This document shows positions 34,891-46,123 of a DNA stretch of 64,000 bases, in pieces. Made by a program: the position numbers and the translations under genes. Each line of letters starts with the position of its first letter. Position 1 is the stretch's first letter. The stretch is from Dipteris shenzhenensis (Eukaryota; Polypodiophyta; Polypodiopsida; Gleicheniales): assembly GCA_047967505.1 (NCBI GenBank), contig CM106541.1, one strand, 5' to 3'. Below the pieces are notes generated by a model. It searched no databases. It was given only the letters and a program-made list of their open reading frames with translations, and was not told the DNA's origin.

Positions 34891-35840
34891 ATGGAGTACT
34901 ACCCTACTCATGAAGCATCCCAAGTCTCTTATCCTTCACATCAGATTACCACAAAAATGTTGGCTAGTTTGCTCTCTAAAGTCATGCAGTCAAACACGCA
35001 CATTGCGAATCTAATTGTCCATCTTTCATCAAGACAAGTGACCAATTATGGACACGATTCACATGTCTATCCAAATCCTTTTATTGGAGTAGTTGATGAA
35101 GATATGTTCTTATGGTTGTACCATTTCAAAAATCTATTAGAATATCACCGATGGTCTGATGCACAAAAGATAGAAGAGATTAAGCCCTCCTATCAAGGAC
35201 TAGCCGTCACCTGGTACCATCAATTGGATGAGAATGTAAAACCTTCGTGGCCTCACTTACTTGACAATAGCGTTTGGGAGCTCTAATGTGGTCAAAGATG
35301 CACTCACTCAGCTTCAAGAGTTGTGGCATCTTCCAAACATGACAGTATCACAATTTGTAGTAAAATTAGACATCTACTATTTTGAATCGACGCTAATATG
35401 ATTGAAGGCCTTAAATTCTTCTTTCTCTAGCCACGACTCCGAACTGATATTTTGAAAAGAACACAACAACAAGGTCCAACAACCTTGAGCGAAGCACTCT
35501 TGATCGCTTAGCATGGATAGAGTTCAACTCAGTAAATACTGGTGCTAAAATTCCACCTTTACTTCCTTTTGCCTATTCCGTCAACTAACTTTGTTCCTAT
35601 CCCAGTGGATATTGATCTACAAAATGCACAAAGGTCATCCTAATTTTTGTCAAAGATATCAATCGATTGATAAGCGAAAACTCCCTGATAGAGATGCAGA
35701 AGGAAAACCTAAATGTTTTTTTTTGCAATAAATATGACCCTGAAAAGAAATATCATAGGTGTTCACGTCAATCCAAAATTTGCAAGTTCAAGGTTCATGT
35801 GATTCATTAGTTGCAGGAAAAGGGGACCTAGAGTTGTAAG
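34891..35840 (+). pseudogene. Gag of gypsy element A
   Basis: The frame from 34,891 is open for 131 codons. It shows a retrotransposon gag capsid-like pattern (FLWLYHFKNLLEYHRWSD, GLAVTWYHQL) and then breaks near 35,284. Further pieces continue in other frames. One near 35,718 contains CFFCNKYDPEKKYHRC, which looks like a decayed CCHC zinc knuckle. Gag forms the virus-like particle that houses replication. The gene is non-functional because of multiple stops and shifts. Confidence 0.65.
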
Positions 35841-35846
35841 GGAGGG

Positions 35847-36149
35847 ATGGTCTCTAGAAGCATTACATCCCTAAGAGGTATTGCATTTGTGATAGATGCT
35901 CTCATCCACCAAGGACCAGTGTTAGGACTAGCTGCTAATTCAAGTACTTCTCTCACATCATCATTTCTTCCTTTTGCCCAAGATAAAAAAATTCCGCTTT
36001 ACAACTTGCCAGAGAACCAAATTACATTTGGAAATAATACTTTGTTCCTTGTCTCTTCTTTTGGTGTCGAAATAGAATTACAAATGTCCAACAAAACCTT
36101 CACTATCCCAATTATTGTTCTCTCCCAACAAATTTTCCTATTACTTTAG
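35847..36149 (+). pseudogene. Protease region of gypsy element A
   Basis: A 100-codon frame follows gag directly. It has the hydrophobic-strand pattern expected of a retropepsin (IAFVIDALIHQGPVLGLAAN, FVIDALIH standing where the Asp active site should be). The Asp-Ser-Gly triad is not intact, so it would be inactive. The assignment rests mainly on position between gag and reverse transcriptase. Confidence 0.45.
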
Positions 36150-36214
36150 GTTGTGACTGCTCATCATGAACCGAGCCATAAAAGATTTTCTATCAAAATG
36201 CATGCGTCTGCCAA

Positions 36215-37808
36215 ATGTGTCACCAATTCCTTAGCTGTATTCAAAAGTGTCGTTTAGATACCCTGCCTGTAATTATCCATAAAGAGGTGCACAATCAATC
36301 ACAAATGAAGAAATTGTTATTAAAGTTTCCAAGTGCATTTGCAAGTGACACACCATCCACAACTACAACTAATATTTTGCATGAAATTCCTATGAGCGAT
36401 TTGCAACCAATTTCAACGGCACAAAGAAGATGTTCTATCAAAGAAATCAAAATTCTAAGGCAACACATCACTACAATGCTGAAGGACAAGATCATAAGTC
36501 ATCCAAAGAGCCCATGGACATGCAAGCCACACCTTGCAAATAAATCAGACGAGATATACTACTGTTGTGTAATTTTTGCCCTCTAGACAAAGCCATAGTT
36601 AGGGATGAATACCCTCTTCCATTTTTGGATGATATTCTAGATTCCCTTGCACATTCCAAGTTCTTTACTACACGATCTAAAATTTTGGTATTGGCAAATA
36701 CTGGTTCGAGAGGATGATCATCCAAAGACTACATTTTGAACCCCATTCGGATTGTATCAATTCAATGTCATGCCATTTCGATCAAACAATGCACAAGGTA
36801 CCTTTCAGAGATTAATGAATTTTTTATTACATGATCATTATGTCTAGGGCAAAGTCTTGGTGTACCTAGAAGATGTCCTAGTCCACACATGGACATGTGA
36901 AGAACACCGTGAGGTTTTGGAACAAGTTCTTAGGTTATTGTATCAGTATACTTGAAACTCAATGTCAAAGAAAGCAAATGGGCTCAAAAAGTACTCAAGT
37001 ATTTAGGATTTATTATTTTGTAAGATGGAGTCTGGCCAGGATCCTCAAAAAGTCCAAACATTACATAATTTTTAGGTTCCAAAAATGGCCAAACAAATTT
37101 AGAGATTTCTTGGGTTAGTAGGTTTTAGTGCAAGGTTTATGTGGCATCTTTTTACAATCGCTTCTTCTCTATGCAAATTTTTGGCAAAAGGTGCAAAATT
37201 TCAATGGTCATAAAGTTGCCAAAATTCATTTGATGAAATTTGCAACATCCTCAAAGAGGGTGCGTTGTTGCATCATCTGAACATGGCTAAACCATTTTTG
37301 ATTTGCACAGATGCCTCAGATCAAGGGTTGGGGGCCATCTTAATGCAAAAAGATGCTGAAAGCAATTGGTGACCAATTGTAAGCCGTTCACTTTTAGGGC
37401 TTGAAACTTGATATTCTTCAATTGAGTTAGAATTCTTGGCTGTATTATGGGCAATCTCCAAACTTCATGCTTATATTCATGGAAGCCATCATTTTGAGGT
37501 TCAGACTGACCATGCAACCCTTACTAGTTTGATGGAAAAGCGGCATTTAAATGGACGCTTGGCACGGTGGACTCTTTTACTCCAAGATTACAGTTTTAGC
37601 ATCTCCTACGACCAAGCAAGCTAAATGAGATAGCCGATGTATTATCAAGATCTCAGTGTTAGCAGCACAAATGCTTCTAAACTAATTGTCGGTTGTTCAG
37701 CGAAAACCTTTGCCTCTCCCTCATCAATTGCCTCTGCTACTAGCTATCAATGAACTCAAATGTCTTCAACCATAAGATGAGGAATCTACAAAATCATTCA
37801 ATCACCAA
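36215..37808 (+). pseudogene. Reverse transcriptase-RNase H of gypsy element A (copy 1)
   Basis: The frame from 36,215 has the fingers region (LKDKIISHPKSPWTCKPHL). Shifted frames then carry EYPLPFLDDILDSLAHSKFF, the TPFGLYQFNVMPF block, and the catalytic site near 36,862 reading VYLEDVLVH, where gypsy elements have YLDD; the first Asp is Glu. RNase H follows at about 37,240-37,650, with AKPFLICTDASDQGLGA and HHFEVQTDHATL. Numerous frameshifts break it. A closely related copy lies at 41,621-43,140. The coding sequence is interrupted at 37,808 by element B and resumes at 49,115. Confidence 0.85.
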
Positions 37809-37814
37809 ACATAG

Positions 37815-38962
37815 TGTTCACTCTACAGCAGCAAGAGATGGGAGTACAGTATAGAGCAACGAAGATGACATCATTGTGTGTGTAGAGTAGCAGCAAAGCT
37901 CCGCTTATAATATCTTGATCCTAAAAGATGGTATGATGAATCTGAAAGGATGAGGATAGCCAAAATACTCTCTAGAAAAGATCCAATCATACTTGCAAAA
38001 TCAAGATCTAGAGAGAGAAAGACTAAAAGCCTACACTTTTTGAGGTCCCCCAGTTTGTGTAGAGACCCAAAAGGTCCCCCAAATTTGTGTAGAGACCTAA
38101 AATGTCCCCCCACTTTGTGTAGAGACTAAAAGGTCCCCCCACTTTGTATAGAGACCCAAAAGGTGCCCCCAAAAAGTGGAGGGACTCTTGTCCATAAGGT
38201 CTCCTACAAAAGAGGCCCCACCATGGATGTACCTTTGGATTGTGTAGAGACCGATATGTATAAATATCTCTCAACTCTCTAGGGTTTAGTGTTCAGTTCA
38301 CTTTAGTGTTCATGTGCTTGTTCTCCTTGGGTCAATGCTCCCTCAATGTGAAAGCATGCTCTAACCTTGCAATCTCCCATCTTCCCCTCCCCTTCCTCTC
38401 CTCTTTCTCCCTCCCGTGCCTCCTCCTCCTCCTCCTTCCTCCTCCTCCTCCTTCCTCCTCCCTCCTTCCTCCCTCCTCCTCCTCCTCCTCCTTCCTCCTT
38501 CCTCCTTCCTCCTCCCTCCTCCTCCTCCTCCTCCTCATCCTCCTTCCTCCTCCTCCTCTCTCTTCCCTTGTCCCTCCTCCTCAACCCTTACCCCTCAAAT
38601 CCGCAAAGGAGACTAGCTCTCCACTCCTCAATCCTAGACTCCTCCTAAACCCTACAACCCTCTCTGAACACTAGAATGGCTAGATAGCTCTCTCAACCCT
38701 GTCCCCTTTTCAAACCCTGCAATCCCCATCTAAACCCTTGAACTCCCGTGGAGGCGAGAGCCTCCAACAATTTTTGTAATCATGCCCTCTTTATCACCCA
38801 CATGTGCATGAGATCTGCTTTCCACGCTTTAGCCTACACCTCTCACTGGAATACGACCCGAGGACCTATGCTACATTTGTGAATATCTATGCTACAATGA
38901 GCTACGACACGACTGTAGGTGACTAACACCCTTGAAACCTCCACCTGGGAGACATAGTGACA
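37815..38962 (+). repeat. 5' LTR of element B
   Basis: About 1,148 bp. The head (TGTTCACTCTACAG... GTGTGTGTAGAGTAG) is followed by a 25-28-bp minisatellite (38,037-38,165) with GTCCCCC-ACTTTGTGTAGAGACC units. Next come a TATA box GTATAAATATC near 38,258, a CCT-rich microsatellite (38,388-38,580) and the AACCCT-rich tail ending GTGACA. The following ACATTCTGGCACCGCTG holds the primer site. It is longer than the 3' LTR because of the microsatellite. Confidence 0.8.
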
Positions 38963-38965
38963 ACA

Positions 38966-38990
38966 TTCTGGCACCGCTGTGGAGGAGGTT
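38966..38990 (+). promoter_or_regulatory. Primer binding site of element B
   Basis: TTCTGGCACCGCTG follows the LTR end within three bases. It resembles the TGGCGCCGTTGCC-type primer sites of plant gypsy elements. A second copy follows the LTR tail at about 40,450-40,465. Confidence 0.6.
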
Positions 38991-38992
38991 AG

Positions 38993-40174
38993 TGTAAGAA
39001 AATACGTCTGTGCTCAACAGATAACAGGATCTCGTATGCAAGAGAGAAAAGCAGATAGTATGGAGAATCAAAAATTTGATTACTGTAAAACTGATACAAT
39101 AGATGGCGCTACCTCCTAGCCGTGCGCTCCTGTGAGAAAGCTTCGATGGCATCCTAGAAACAGTAGAGGATGGAGGATGGATGCCAAGGAATCAGGGTTG
39201 CTATACCCAGTGATGAATATGGGCTGCACGGGCTTGCTCTTATATAGCCACCAGTCGTAGTCGGTTAGACTCAATTGGGAGACCGACCCAGTCTGTTGCC
39301 CAAGTCAACCGATTGGAAATAGGCCACCGACCACACGATAGAACCATGGCACAAAATAGAGCAACTAAGCTACGGTCTCTGTTTAGCGGCCCACAGCCAT
39401 CCGAGATCATCCGAGGCTCCAAACGGGCCCTGGAGCCTAAGAGTGGGCTGCCTCGGGAAATGCTCCATCTACCCTTAGTGTGGTTAATCATGGGATGCCT
39501 TCCCGTACTTGCATGTAGCCTAGTTAGCAGTGTGCCAACTCTATCTAAAGCCGTCCAGCCATCAGGCCACACATGGCTCCCATCTGGTGTCGAAACCAGG
39601 ACCTATGGGATAATCGAGCTACTCAAATGCCTTCCCCTCATATGGGGGGCTTACAAGTAGAGTTAATTGGTTTCCGCGTAGTTACACGAGAGTGGAGCAT
39701 TGATATCTAACATCCCCCCTCAATGTCCACATGCAAGTGAACTTACTTTTTCGGCCTAATGCCAAGTCAATGAAGATGCCTCTCCAGCGAGTCTATTCCA
39801 AGAGCCTTCGTGAAGATGTCAGCAGCATTCTCTTTAGTCGGACAGTACACCAAGTCAACCTCTCCATCCATGATGAGCTCGTGTACAAAGTGATATTGAA
39901 TCTCAATGTGTTTTGTGCGAGCGTGGAACACAGGGTTCTTTGCAATCGCCATGCAACTCTGATTGTCACATGATAACTGCGTAGGCTTGTTCTGCACTGC
40001 ACCCATGTCCCCTAAAATCCTCCTCAACCACACTGCCTCACAAGAAGCAAAACATGCTGATTTGTACTCAGCCTCGGTAGAAGAAAGAGCAACTATAGGT
40101 TGCTTCTTGCTAACCCATGACAAAGCTCCAGATCCAAGTGAGAAACAGTAACCTGTCACTGATCTCCTACTGTC
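38993..40174 (-). mobile_element. Copia element 2 fragment (LTR plus RNase H end)
   Basis: On the minus strand an LTR (39,712-38,993) begins TGTTAGATATC after a purine tract and ends CA; it is related to the copia element 1 LTR. Above it is the 3' end of pol (40,174-39,767), with [14 protein letters not shown] and [20 protein letters not shown], the end of copia RNase H, open with no stops for about 130 codons. It stops abruptly at about 40,174, where LTR tail sequence of the B family starts. The rest of the element is missing. Confidence 0.85.
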
Positions 40175-40446
40175 TACTCCTCAACCCTAGACTCCTCCTA
40201 AACCTTGCAACCCTCTCTGAACACTGGAATGGCTAGATAACTCTCTCAACCGAATTGTTGTGATCATGCCCTTTTTATCACCCACAAGTGCACGAGATCT
40301 GCTTTCCACGCTTTAGCCTACACCTCTCACTGAAATACGACTCGAGGAGCTATGCTACATTTGTGAATACCTATGCTACAATGAGCTATGACACAACTGT
40401 AGGTGACCAACACCCTCAAAACCTACACTTGGGAGAAATAGGTACA
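40175..40446 (+). repeat. Extra tail of a B-family LTR
   Basis: It repeats 38,625-38,962 with a deletion of about 70 bp (after CTAGATAACTCTCTCAACC). It ends GGTACAACATTCTGGCACTG, so it carries its own primer-site copy. It follows the truncated copia fragment and probably marks where element B's internal region resumes. Confidence 0.75.
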
Positions 40447-40726
40447 ACATTCTGGCACTGCTGCCGAGGAGGTTAGCGCTTGAAGTGAAGTGGAGCACGT
40501 GTTTGCATGTGTAAAAAAGAACCCCCTTCGAAAAACCATTCAAGACACATCCTTTAAGGCAAAGGAGTGAAAAAGTGCTTCCAAGTGATGCAAAGGATAA
40601 TGTTGCCTTACATAATCAAATTAATACACTAAACACCCAACACTAACCCTTAATTCCCCCACATCCTATAAAAGCAACACCAACCCCCCCTTACTTCTTT
40701 CTCCATAATTTCCGAGCCACTTCCAT

Positions 40727-41620
40727 CTCCAAATTTCATTAAGCCTCCATATTTTCTGTCCACCTCTATTTTCAGCCCTCCAACTTTCGTCCACCATTCC
40801 CACCACCACCCCCTCCACTTTTCCATCATTCCCTTGATAATTATGTCCACTCTCCCCCCACCTCCACTTTTTTTGTCACCTCCCATCTTCCCTCTCCCCA
40901 CCACCTCCACTTTTTCCGTCCATCCCCCATCTCCCCCACTCAAGGTAATCATCCCTTCCCCCTCCACCTCCACTGTAACATCACTCTACCTCTCTTCACA
41001 GCCCCCTTTTGTTACACTCCATTTCCCCTTTCCCCCTTCCATCCCACCATCTCCCCACATCTCTCCACCTCCTCTCCCCCCCCCTCTCCTCCACCAACCC
41101 CTTCCACCCCCCCTCTTGCCCCCTCCTCCCCATTCCTCCCCCCCTTCCTCCCCCCCCCCCAACCCCCCCCCATCCTCCACCTCCCCCCCCACCACACACA
41201 ACCCCCCCTCTCCCCCCCCCCCCGCCCAACCCTCCAATCCCTCCCTTGACACCTACAACCCCTCCAAACCTCCAACCCCCCCCTCCCCCCCCCCAACTCC
41301 TGCACCCCCCTCCTCTCTCTCTTCCCCTCTCCCCCTCTCCCCCCCATTCCCCCCTTCCACCTCCTTAGGCCCCTCTTAATGGCATGGCCCTAAGGCCCTA
41401 CAAGGCTCGCCCATCGTGGCAGGACAGAGCCGCCCATGGGGGCAGCCCTCCGGCCTTTGCCTCCAACTCCCATTTTTCTATGCTCGCAGTGGTGGCTCCT
41501 CCTAGCTCGCTTGCCTGCGCACCCTCCGCGAAGCTCCTGTGTCGCCACCTCTTCCTCTACACACCTCTATAGGTGACCCTTCCCCCTCACCTCCACACAC
41601 ACCCCTCCCGGCGGCCGCCA
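40727..41620 (+). repeat. Pyrimidine-rich block P, copy 1
   Basis: About 890 bp with extreme C/T bias on the plus strand, ending in a GC-rich segment (CATGGCCCTAAGGCC... GGCGGCCGCC). Copy 2 lies at 43,138-44,047. Proline-rich frames of up to about 180 codons on the plus strand and glycine-rich ones on the minus strand are composition artefacts. It occupies the leader position of element B, between primer site and gag. Confidence 0.85.
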
Positions 41621-43140
41621 ATCACTACAATGCTGAAGGACAAGATCATAAGTCATCCAAAGAGCCCATGGACATGCAAACCATACCTTGCAAAGAAATC
41701 AGAAGAGATTTACTACTTTTGTGTAATTTTTGCCCTCTAGACAAAGTCAGTTAGGGATGAATACCCTCTTCTGTTTTTGGATGCTGTTTTTGGATGATAT
41801 TCTAGATTCCCTTGCACATTCCAAGTTCTTTACTACACTTGATCTAAAATCTTGGTATTGGCAAATACTGGCTCGAGAGGATGATCATTCGAAGACTACA
41901 TTTCAAACCCCATTCGGATTGTATCAATTCAATGTCATGCCATTTGGATCAAACAATGCATAAGATACCTTTCAGAGATTAATGATTTTTTTATTACATG
42001 ATCTAATTGTCTAGGGCAAGGTCTTGGTGTACCTAGATGATGTCCTAGTCCACACATGGACATATGAAGAACACCATGAGGTTTTGGAACAAGCTCTTAG
42101 GTTATTGTATCAGTATACTTTGAAACTCAATGTCAGAGAAAGCAAATGGGCTCAGAAAGTACTCAAGTATTTAGGATTTATTATTTTGCAAGATGGAGTC
42201 CGCTGGCCAGATCCTCAAAAAGTCCAAAAATCATAGAACTTTTAGGTTCCAAAAATGGCCAAACAAATTCAGAGATTTCTTGGGTTAGTAGGTTTTAGTG
42301 CAAGGTTTATGCGGCATCTTTTTACAATTGCTTCTTCTCTATGCAAACTTTTGTCAAAAGGTGCAAAATTTCAATGGTCACAAAGTTGCCAAAATTCATT
42401 TGATGAAATTTGCAACATCCTCAAAGAGGGTGCATTGTTGCATCATCTGAACATGGCTAAACCATTTTTGATTTGCATAGACACCTTAGATCAAGGTTTG
42501 GGGGCCATCTTAATGCAAAAAATATACTGAGAGCAATTGGCGACCAATTGTAAGCCGTTCACTTTTAGGGCTTGATACTTGATATGCTTCAACTGAGTTA
42601 GAATTCTTGGCTATAGTATGGGCAATCTCCAAGCTTCATGCTTATATTCATGGAAGCCATTTCGAGGTCTAGATTGACCATGCAGCCCTTACTAGTTTAA
42701 TGAAAAAGCGGCATTTAAATGGACACTTGGCATGGTGGACTCTTTTGCTCCAAGATTATATTTTAGCATCTCCTATGACCAGGCAAGCTAAATGAGATAG
42801 CCGATGCATTATCAAGATGTCAGTGTCGGCAGCACAAATGCTTCTAGATCAATTGTTGATTGTTCAGTGAAAACCTTTGCCTCTCCCTCGTCAATTGCCT
42901 CCGCTACTAGCTATCAATGAACTCAAATGTCTTCAACCATAAGATGAGGAATCTGCAAAATCATTCAATCACCAAACATAGTGTTCACTCTACGGCAACA
43001 AGAGATGGGAGTACAGTATAGAGCAATGAAGATGAGATCATTGTGTGTGCAGAGTAGCGGCAAAGCTTTGCTTATAATCTCTTGATCCCAAAAGATGGTA
43101 TGATGAATCTTAAACGATGAGGATAGCCAAAATACTATCT
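41621..43140 (+). pseudogene. Duplicated RT-RNase H segment of element A plus LTR head (copy 2)
   Basis: This matches 36,467-37,973 almost throughout: the reverse transcriptase, RNase H, the ACATAG target site and the first 160 bp of the element B LTR. Because it includes the A/B junction, it was copied after B inserted. Copy 2 is less damaged in the catalytic region: LDLKSWYWQ is intact and the active site reads VYLDDVLVH (near 42,030), where copy 1 has YLED. It still contains stops and a local duplication near 41,770-41,795. It is flanked on both sides by block P. Confidence 0.85.
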
Positions 43141-44047
43141 CCAAATTCCATTAAGCCTTCATATTTTTTGTCCACCTCTATTTTCAGCCCTCCAACTTCC
43201 GTCCACCATTCCCACCACCACCCCCTCCACTTTCCGTCATTGCCCCCATAATTATGTCCCCTCTCCCCACCAGCTCTGCCTTTTTCGTCACCTCCCATCA
43301 TCCCCCTCCCCACCACCTCCACTTTTTCTGTCCATCCCCCATCTCTCCTATTCAAGGTAATCATCCCTTCCCCCTCCACCTCCACTCTACCATTGCCCTA
43401 CCTCTCTCTACACCTCCCTTCCCTTACACTCCATTTCCCCTTTCCCCCTTCCATCCCACCATCTCCCCACCTCTCTCCACCTCCTCTCCCCCCCCCCTTC
43501 CTCCACCAACCCCTTCCACACCCCCTCTCGCCCCCTCCTCCCCCCCCTCCCCCCCCTCCCCCTCCTCCTCCCCCCTCACCCCCCCCCCTTCCTCCACCTC
43601 CCCCCCCACCACACACAACACCTCACTCTTCCCCCCCCCCCCGCCCCCCCCAACCCTCCAATCCCTCCCTTGACGCCTCCACCCCCCTCCACCACCCCCT
43701 TCCAAACCTCCAACCCCTCCCTCCCCTCCCCAGTCCTCCACCCCCCTCCTCTCTCCCTTCCCCTCTTCCCCCCTCCCCCTTCCACCTCCTTAGGCCCCTC
43801 TTAAAATGGCTTGGCCCTAAGGCCTTGCAAGGCCCGCCCATTGTGGCAGGATAGAGTCGCCCACAACGGCAGCCCTCTAGCCTTTACCTTCAACTCCCAT
43901 ATTTCAATGCTCGCAATGGTGGCTCCTCCCAGCCCGCTTGCCTGCACCCCCTCTGCGAAGCTCCTCTGTTGCCACCTCTTCCTCTACACACCTCTGCAGG
44001 TGACCCTTCCCCCTCACCTCCACACACCCCCCTCTCGGTGGCCGCCA
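43138..44047 (+). repeat. Pyrimidine-rich block P, copy 2
   Basis: Direct copy of 40,727-41,620, sharing CATTAAGCC-CATATTTT-TGTCCACCTC, the C-rich core and the end CTCGGTGGCCGCCA. It differs by many length changes in C-runs. It joins the truncated LTR head at about 43,137-43,140 through a short TCT microhomology. Confidence 0.85.
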
Positions 44048-44092
44048 CCAACCCCCCCCCCCTCTTTTTTCCAAAAAGAAAAAGAAAAAGAA

Positions 44093-44300
44093 GTATCTAA
44101 CCCTAACCCTAACCTATAGTATAACACAAGTTAGGTTAGGTAGGTTAGATTAACTAGGATTGGGTTAGGGTAGTTGGGGTGAGTTAGGTCAACTTTTGTT
44201 AGGTTAGGTTAGGTTAACTAAACTAACTAGTTAGGTTAGTTAGACTAACTGTTAGTCAAACTAACTATCTAGTTAGGCTAGCTAACCTATAGCAGTTAAA
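44093..44300. repeat. Degenerate telomere-like TTAGG/CCTAA tract
   Basis: ATCTAACCCTAACCCTAACC (44,095-44,114), the C-rich plant-like telomere motif, is followed within 20 bp by G-rich TTAGGTTAGG-type repeats up to about 44,300. It is short and degenerate, lies inside a retroelement, and is probably a local sequence expansion rather than a former chromosome end. Confidence 0.6.
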
Positions 44301-44699
44301 CTAATTGTGCTTTACTCTAACCAATAGTTACATCAATTCCCTTGTTACTCTAACCAATTTCAACTAACCAACAATTACTCTAACTAACATTTACAGTAAT
44401 AGGAGTGGTTCAGTTAGATCAACTGACTAGGTCAGTTAGACTTTAAGTCCATTCAAGACCCCCCAAAAGGCCATTTTTTACCCTTCCTTTAACCAGCCAT
44501 AACACGCCCATTTAGGACCCACCTTTCACAGACTGAAAGAGCATGTTTTGCAAAAGTTTTCCACTACTTTAAGTCTCATTTTTGACATAATTTTAAAGGC
44601 TAATCATTGCTCCATTTTGAAGCACATTTCAATAGAAAAATGATCATAAATTTGCCAAAACGTACTAGAATTGCTTGCAATCTTGACTGACATGATCAG

Positions 44700-45989
44700 C
44701 CATTTGCAAGAAATACATCAGCAAGATTTTTGAGGATTGTTAGGAAACTTTTTCAAAGCATTATTCCAACAAATGGTGCAATTCAACATACCTCAATGGA
44801 ACCCATATGGGATCAACTTCTAGTGGACTACCCTAAATACATAGACATGTGTACCAACAATACAATGGATAAATTGGAGTCAATTCCACAAGAACTTGAC
44901 ACACAACAAGATCCACTGGTATGTCTACCTATATTCTCAGGTAGAGGTAATCCCAAAGAATTCATTGCTTTGTTTGAGTGCAAATGGCGAGGAGATACCT
45001 CAAGGCAGGAGCAAGATTATTTGAACATATTCCCACAAGCCCTAATAAGAGAACCATTTGATTGGTAGTACAAAATGGATGCAAAAATACAAAGCTCATG
45101 GCCCATGCTACGACAAACTTTTATACAACAATTTGCAGTCACTCATAATGATGGATCTTCATCAGAGTGTGTCATCCCCAAATTTTGGCAATCAAGAAAG
45201 ATCAGACAAAGGGATTCAAAAATCAACATTGGCAAGGGTAGTTCAAAAGAATCGGGATACTATGATAGATTATTTCTACAAGCTAAAAACACTATCATAG
45301 AAAGCAATCTGTCACTAACGAAACAGTAATTATTTAAAAGTTTTGTCAAGGGCTTGCATGAATAAATTAAAGAGTAATTGGATCACTATAACTGCAAAAC
45401 TATAATAGAGGTATATGATGCAGCAATGATGATTAAAGATTCAATTGAGAAGGATCGGGAAAGGATTGAAGCAATATTAGAAAGACAGGTTTCCAAATCG
45501 AACAATGACACAAATAAAGTCGACTCTAACTTCGTTGATGCACATAGTGCAAAGCTTATAGAATCATCAAACACACTGGACAAAAATGAGGGCAATTTGG
45601 CAATTATGGTTTCAAGAGAAACCCCTATCACAAACATGTGTACAATGGAAAGTCAACCAACAAGCAAAAAGAAAAATAAGAAGAAAGGAGCTAAGAAAGG
45701 TAATGTGAATGTGCAATCAAATGATGACTCAGAACGAACCCTCACAAAAGCAAATTGCCCAAAGGGGGAAGACATCCAAAGTATTGCATTGGAAGGTTAT
45801 AACACATGTCTCTTGGGTGATGCAAACCCAAAGTGTGGCATTCAAGAACATCTCAGTCACCAGGACTCTTCCAATATAACACTTTTGCATGAAAAGGATG
45901 CACAAAGCATCCTCTGTGATAAATCTCAAATATGGGTGCCAACCATGGAAGAAGAAGTACATGAGGGCCATACACCAGTGAATCCCTAA
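44700..45989 (+). pseudogene. Gag-like protein of element B
   Basis: One reading frame runs from about 44,700 to 45,989, interrupted by in-frame stops at 45,066 (TAG), 45,327, 45,363 and 45,375 (TAA). It carries a retrotransposon gag domain: LPIFSGRGNPKEFIALFECKW, then FPQALIREPFDW and IQSSWPMLRQTFIQQFA. A Lys-rich stretch (KKKNKKKGAKKG) near 45,670 may bind nucleic acid. No CCHC knuckle, protease or polymerase follows in frame. Three of the four stops cluster within 50 bp, so most of the frame has stayed open. Confidence 0.7.
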
Positions 45990-46123
45990 AAGACAATAAC
46001 TAACGTAGAAGGATGCACAAAGCATCGTCTGTGATAAATCTCAAATATGGGTGCCAACCTTGGAAGAAGAATTACATGAGGGCCATACACCAGTGAATCC
46101 CCGAAAGACAATAACTAAGGTAT
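45894..46123 (+). repeat. 115-bp tandem duplication at the gag end
   Basis: Two copies start at 45,894 and 46,009, each beginning AAGGATGCACAAAGCATC and containing GATAAATCTCAAATATGGGTG and GAGGGCCATACACCAGTGAA. They differ at a handful of bases. The duplication places the first copy inside the gag frame and the second after its stop. Confidence 0.9.

Noticed and set aside
38303-38674. Glu/Arg-rich and Ser/Leu-rich frames
   Set aside because: They lie in a CCT/AGG microsatellite of an LTR.
40834-41379. Proline-rich 181-codon frame and opposite glycine-rich frames
   Set aside because: Direct consequence of C-rich composition in block P; frames are open on all phases and not conserved in copy 2.
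43254-43854. Proline-rich frames in the second P block
   Set aside because: Same composition artefact; indels in C-runs shift the frame between copies.
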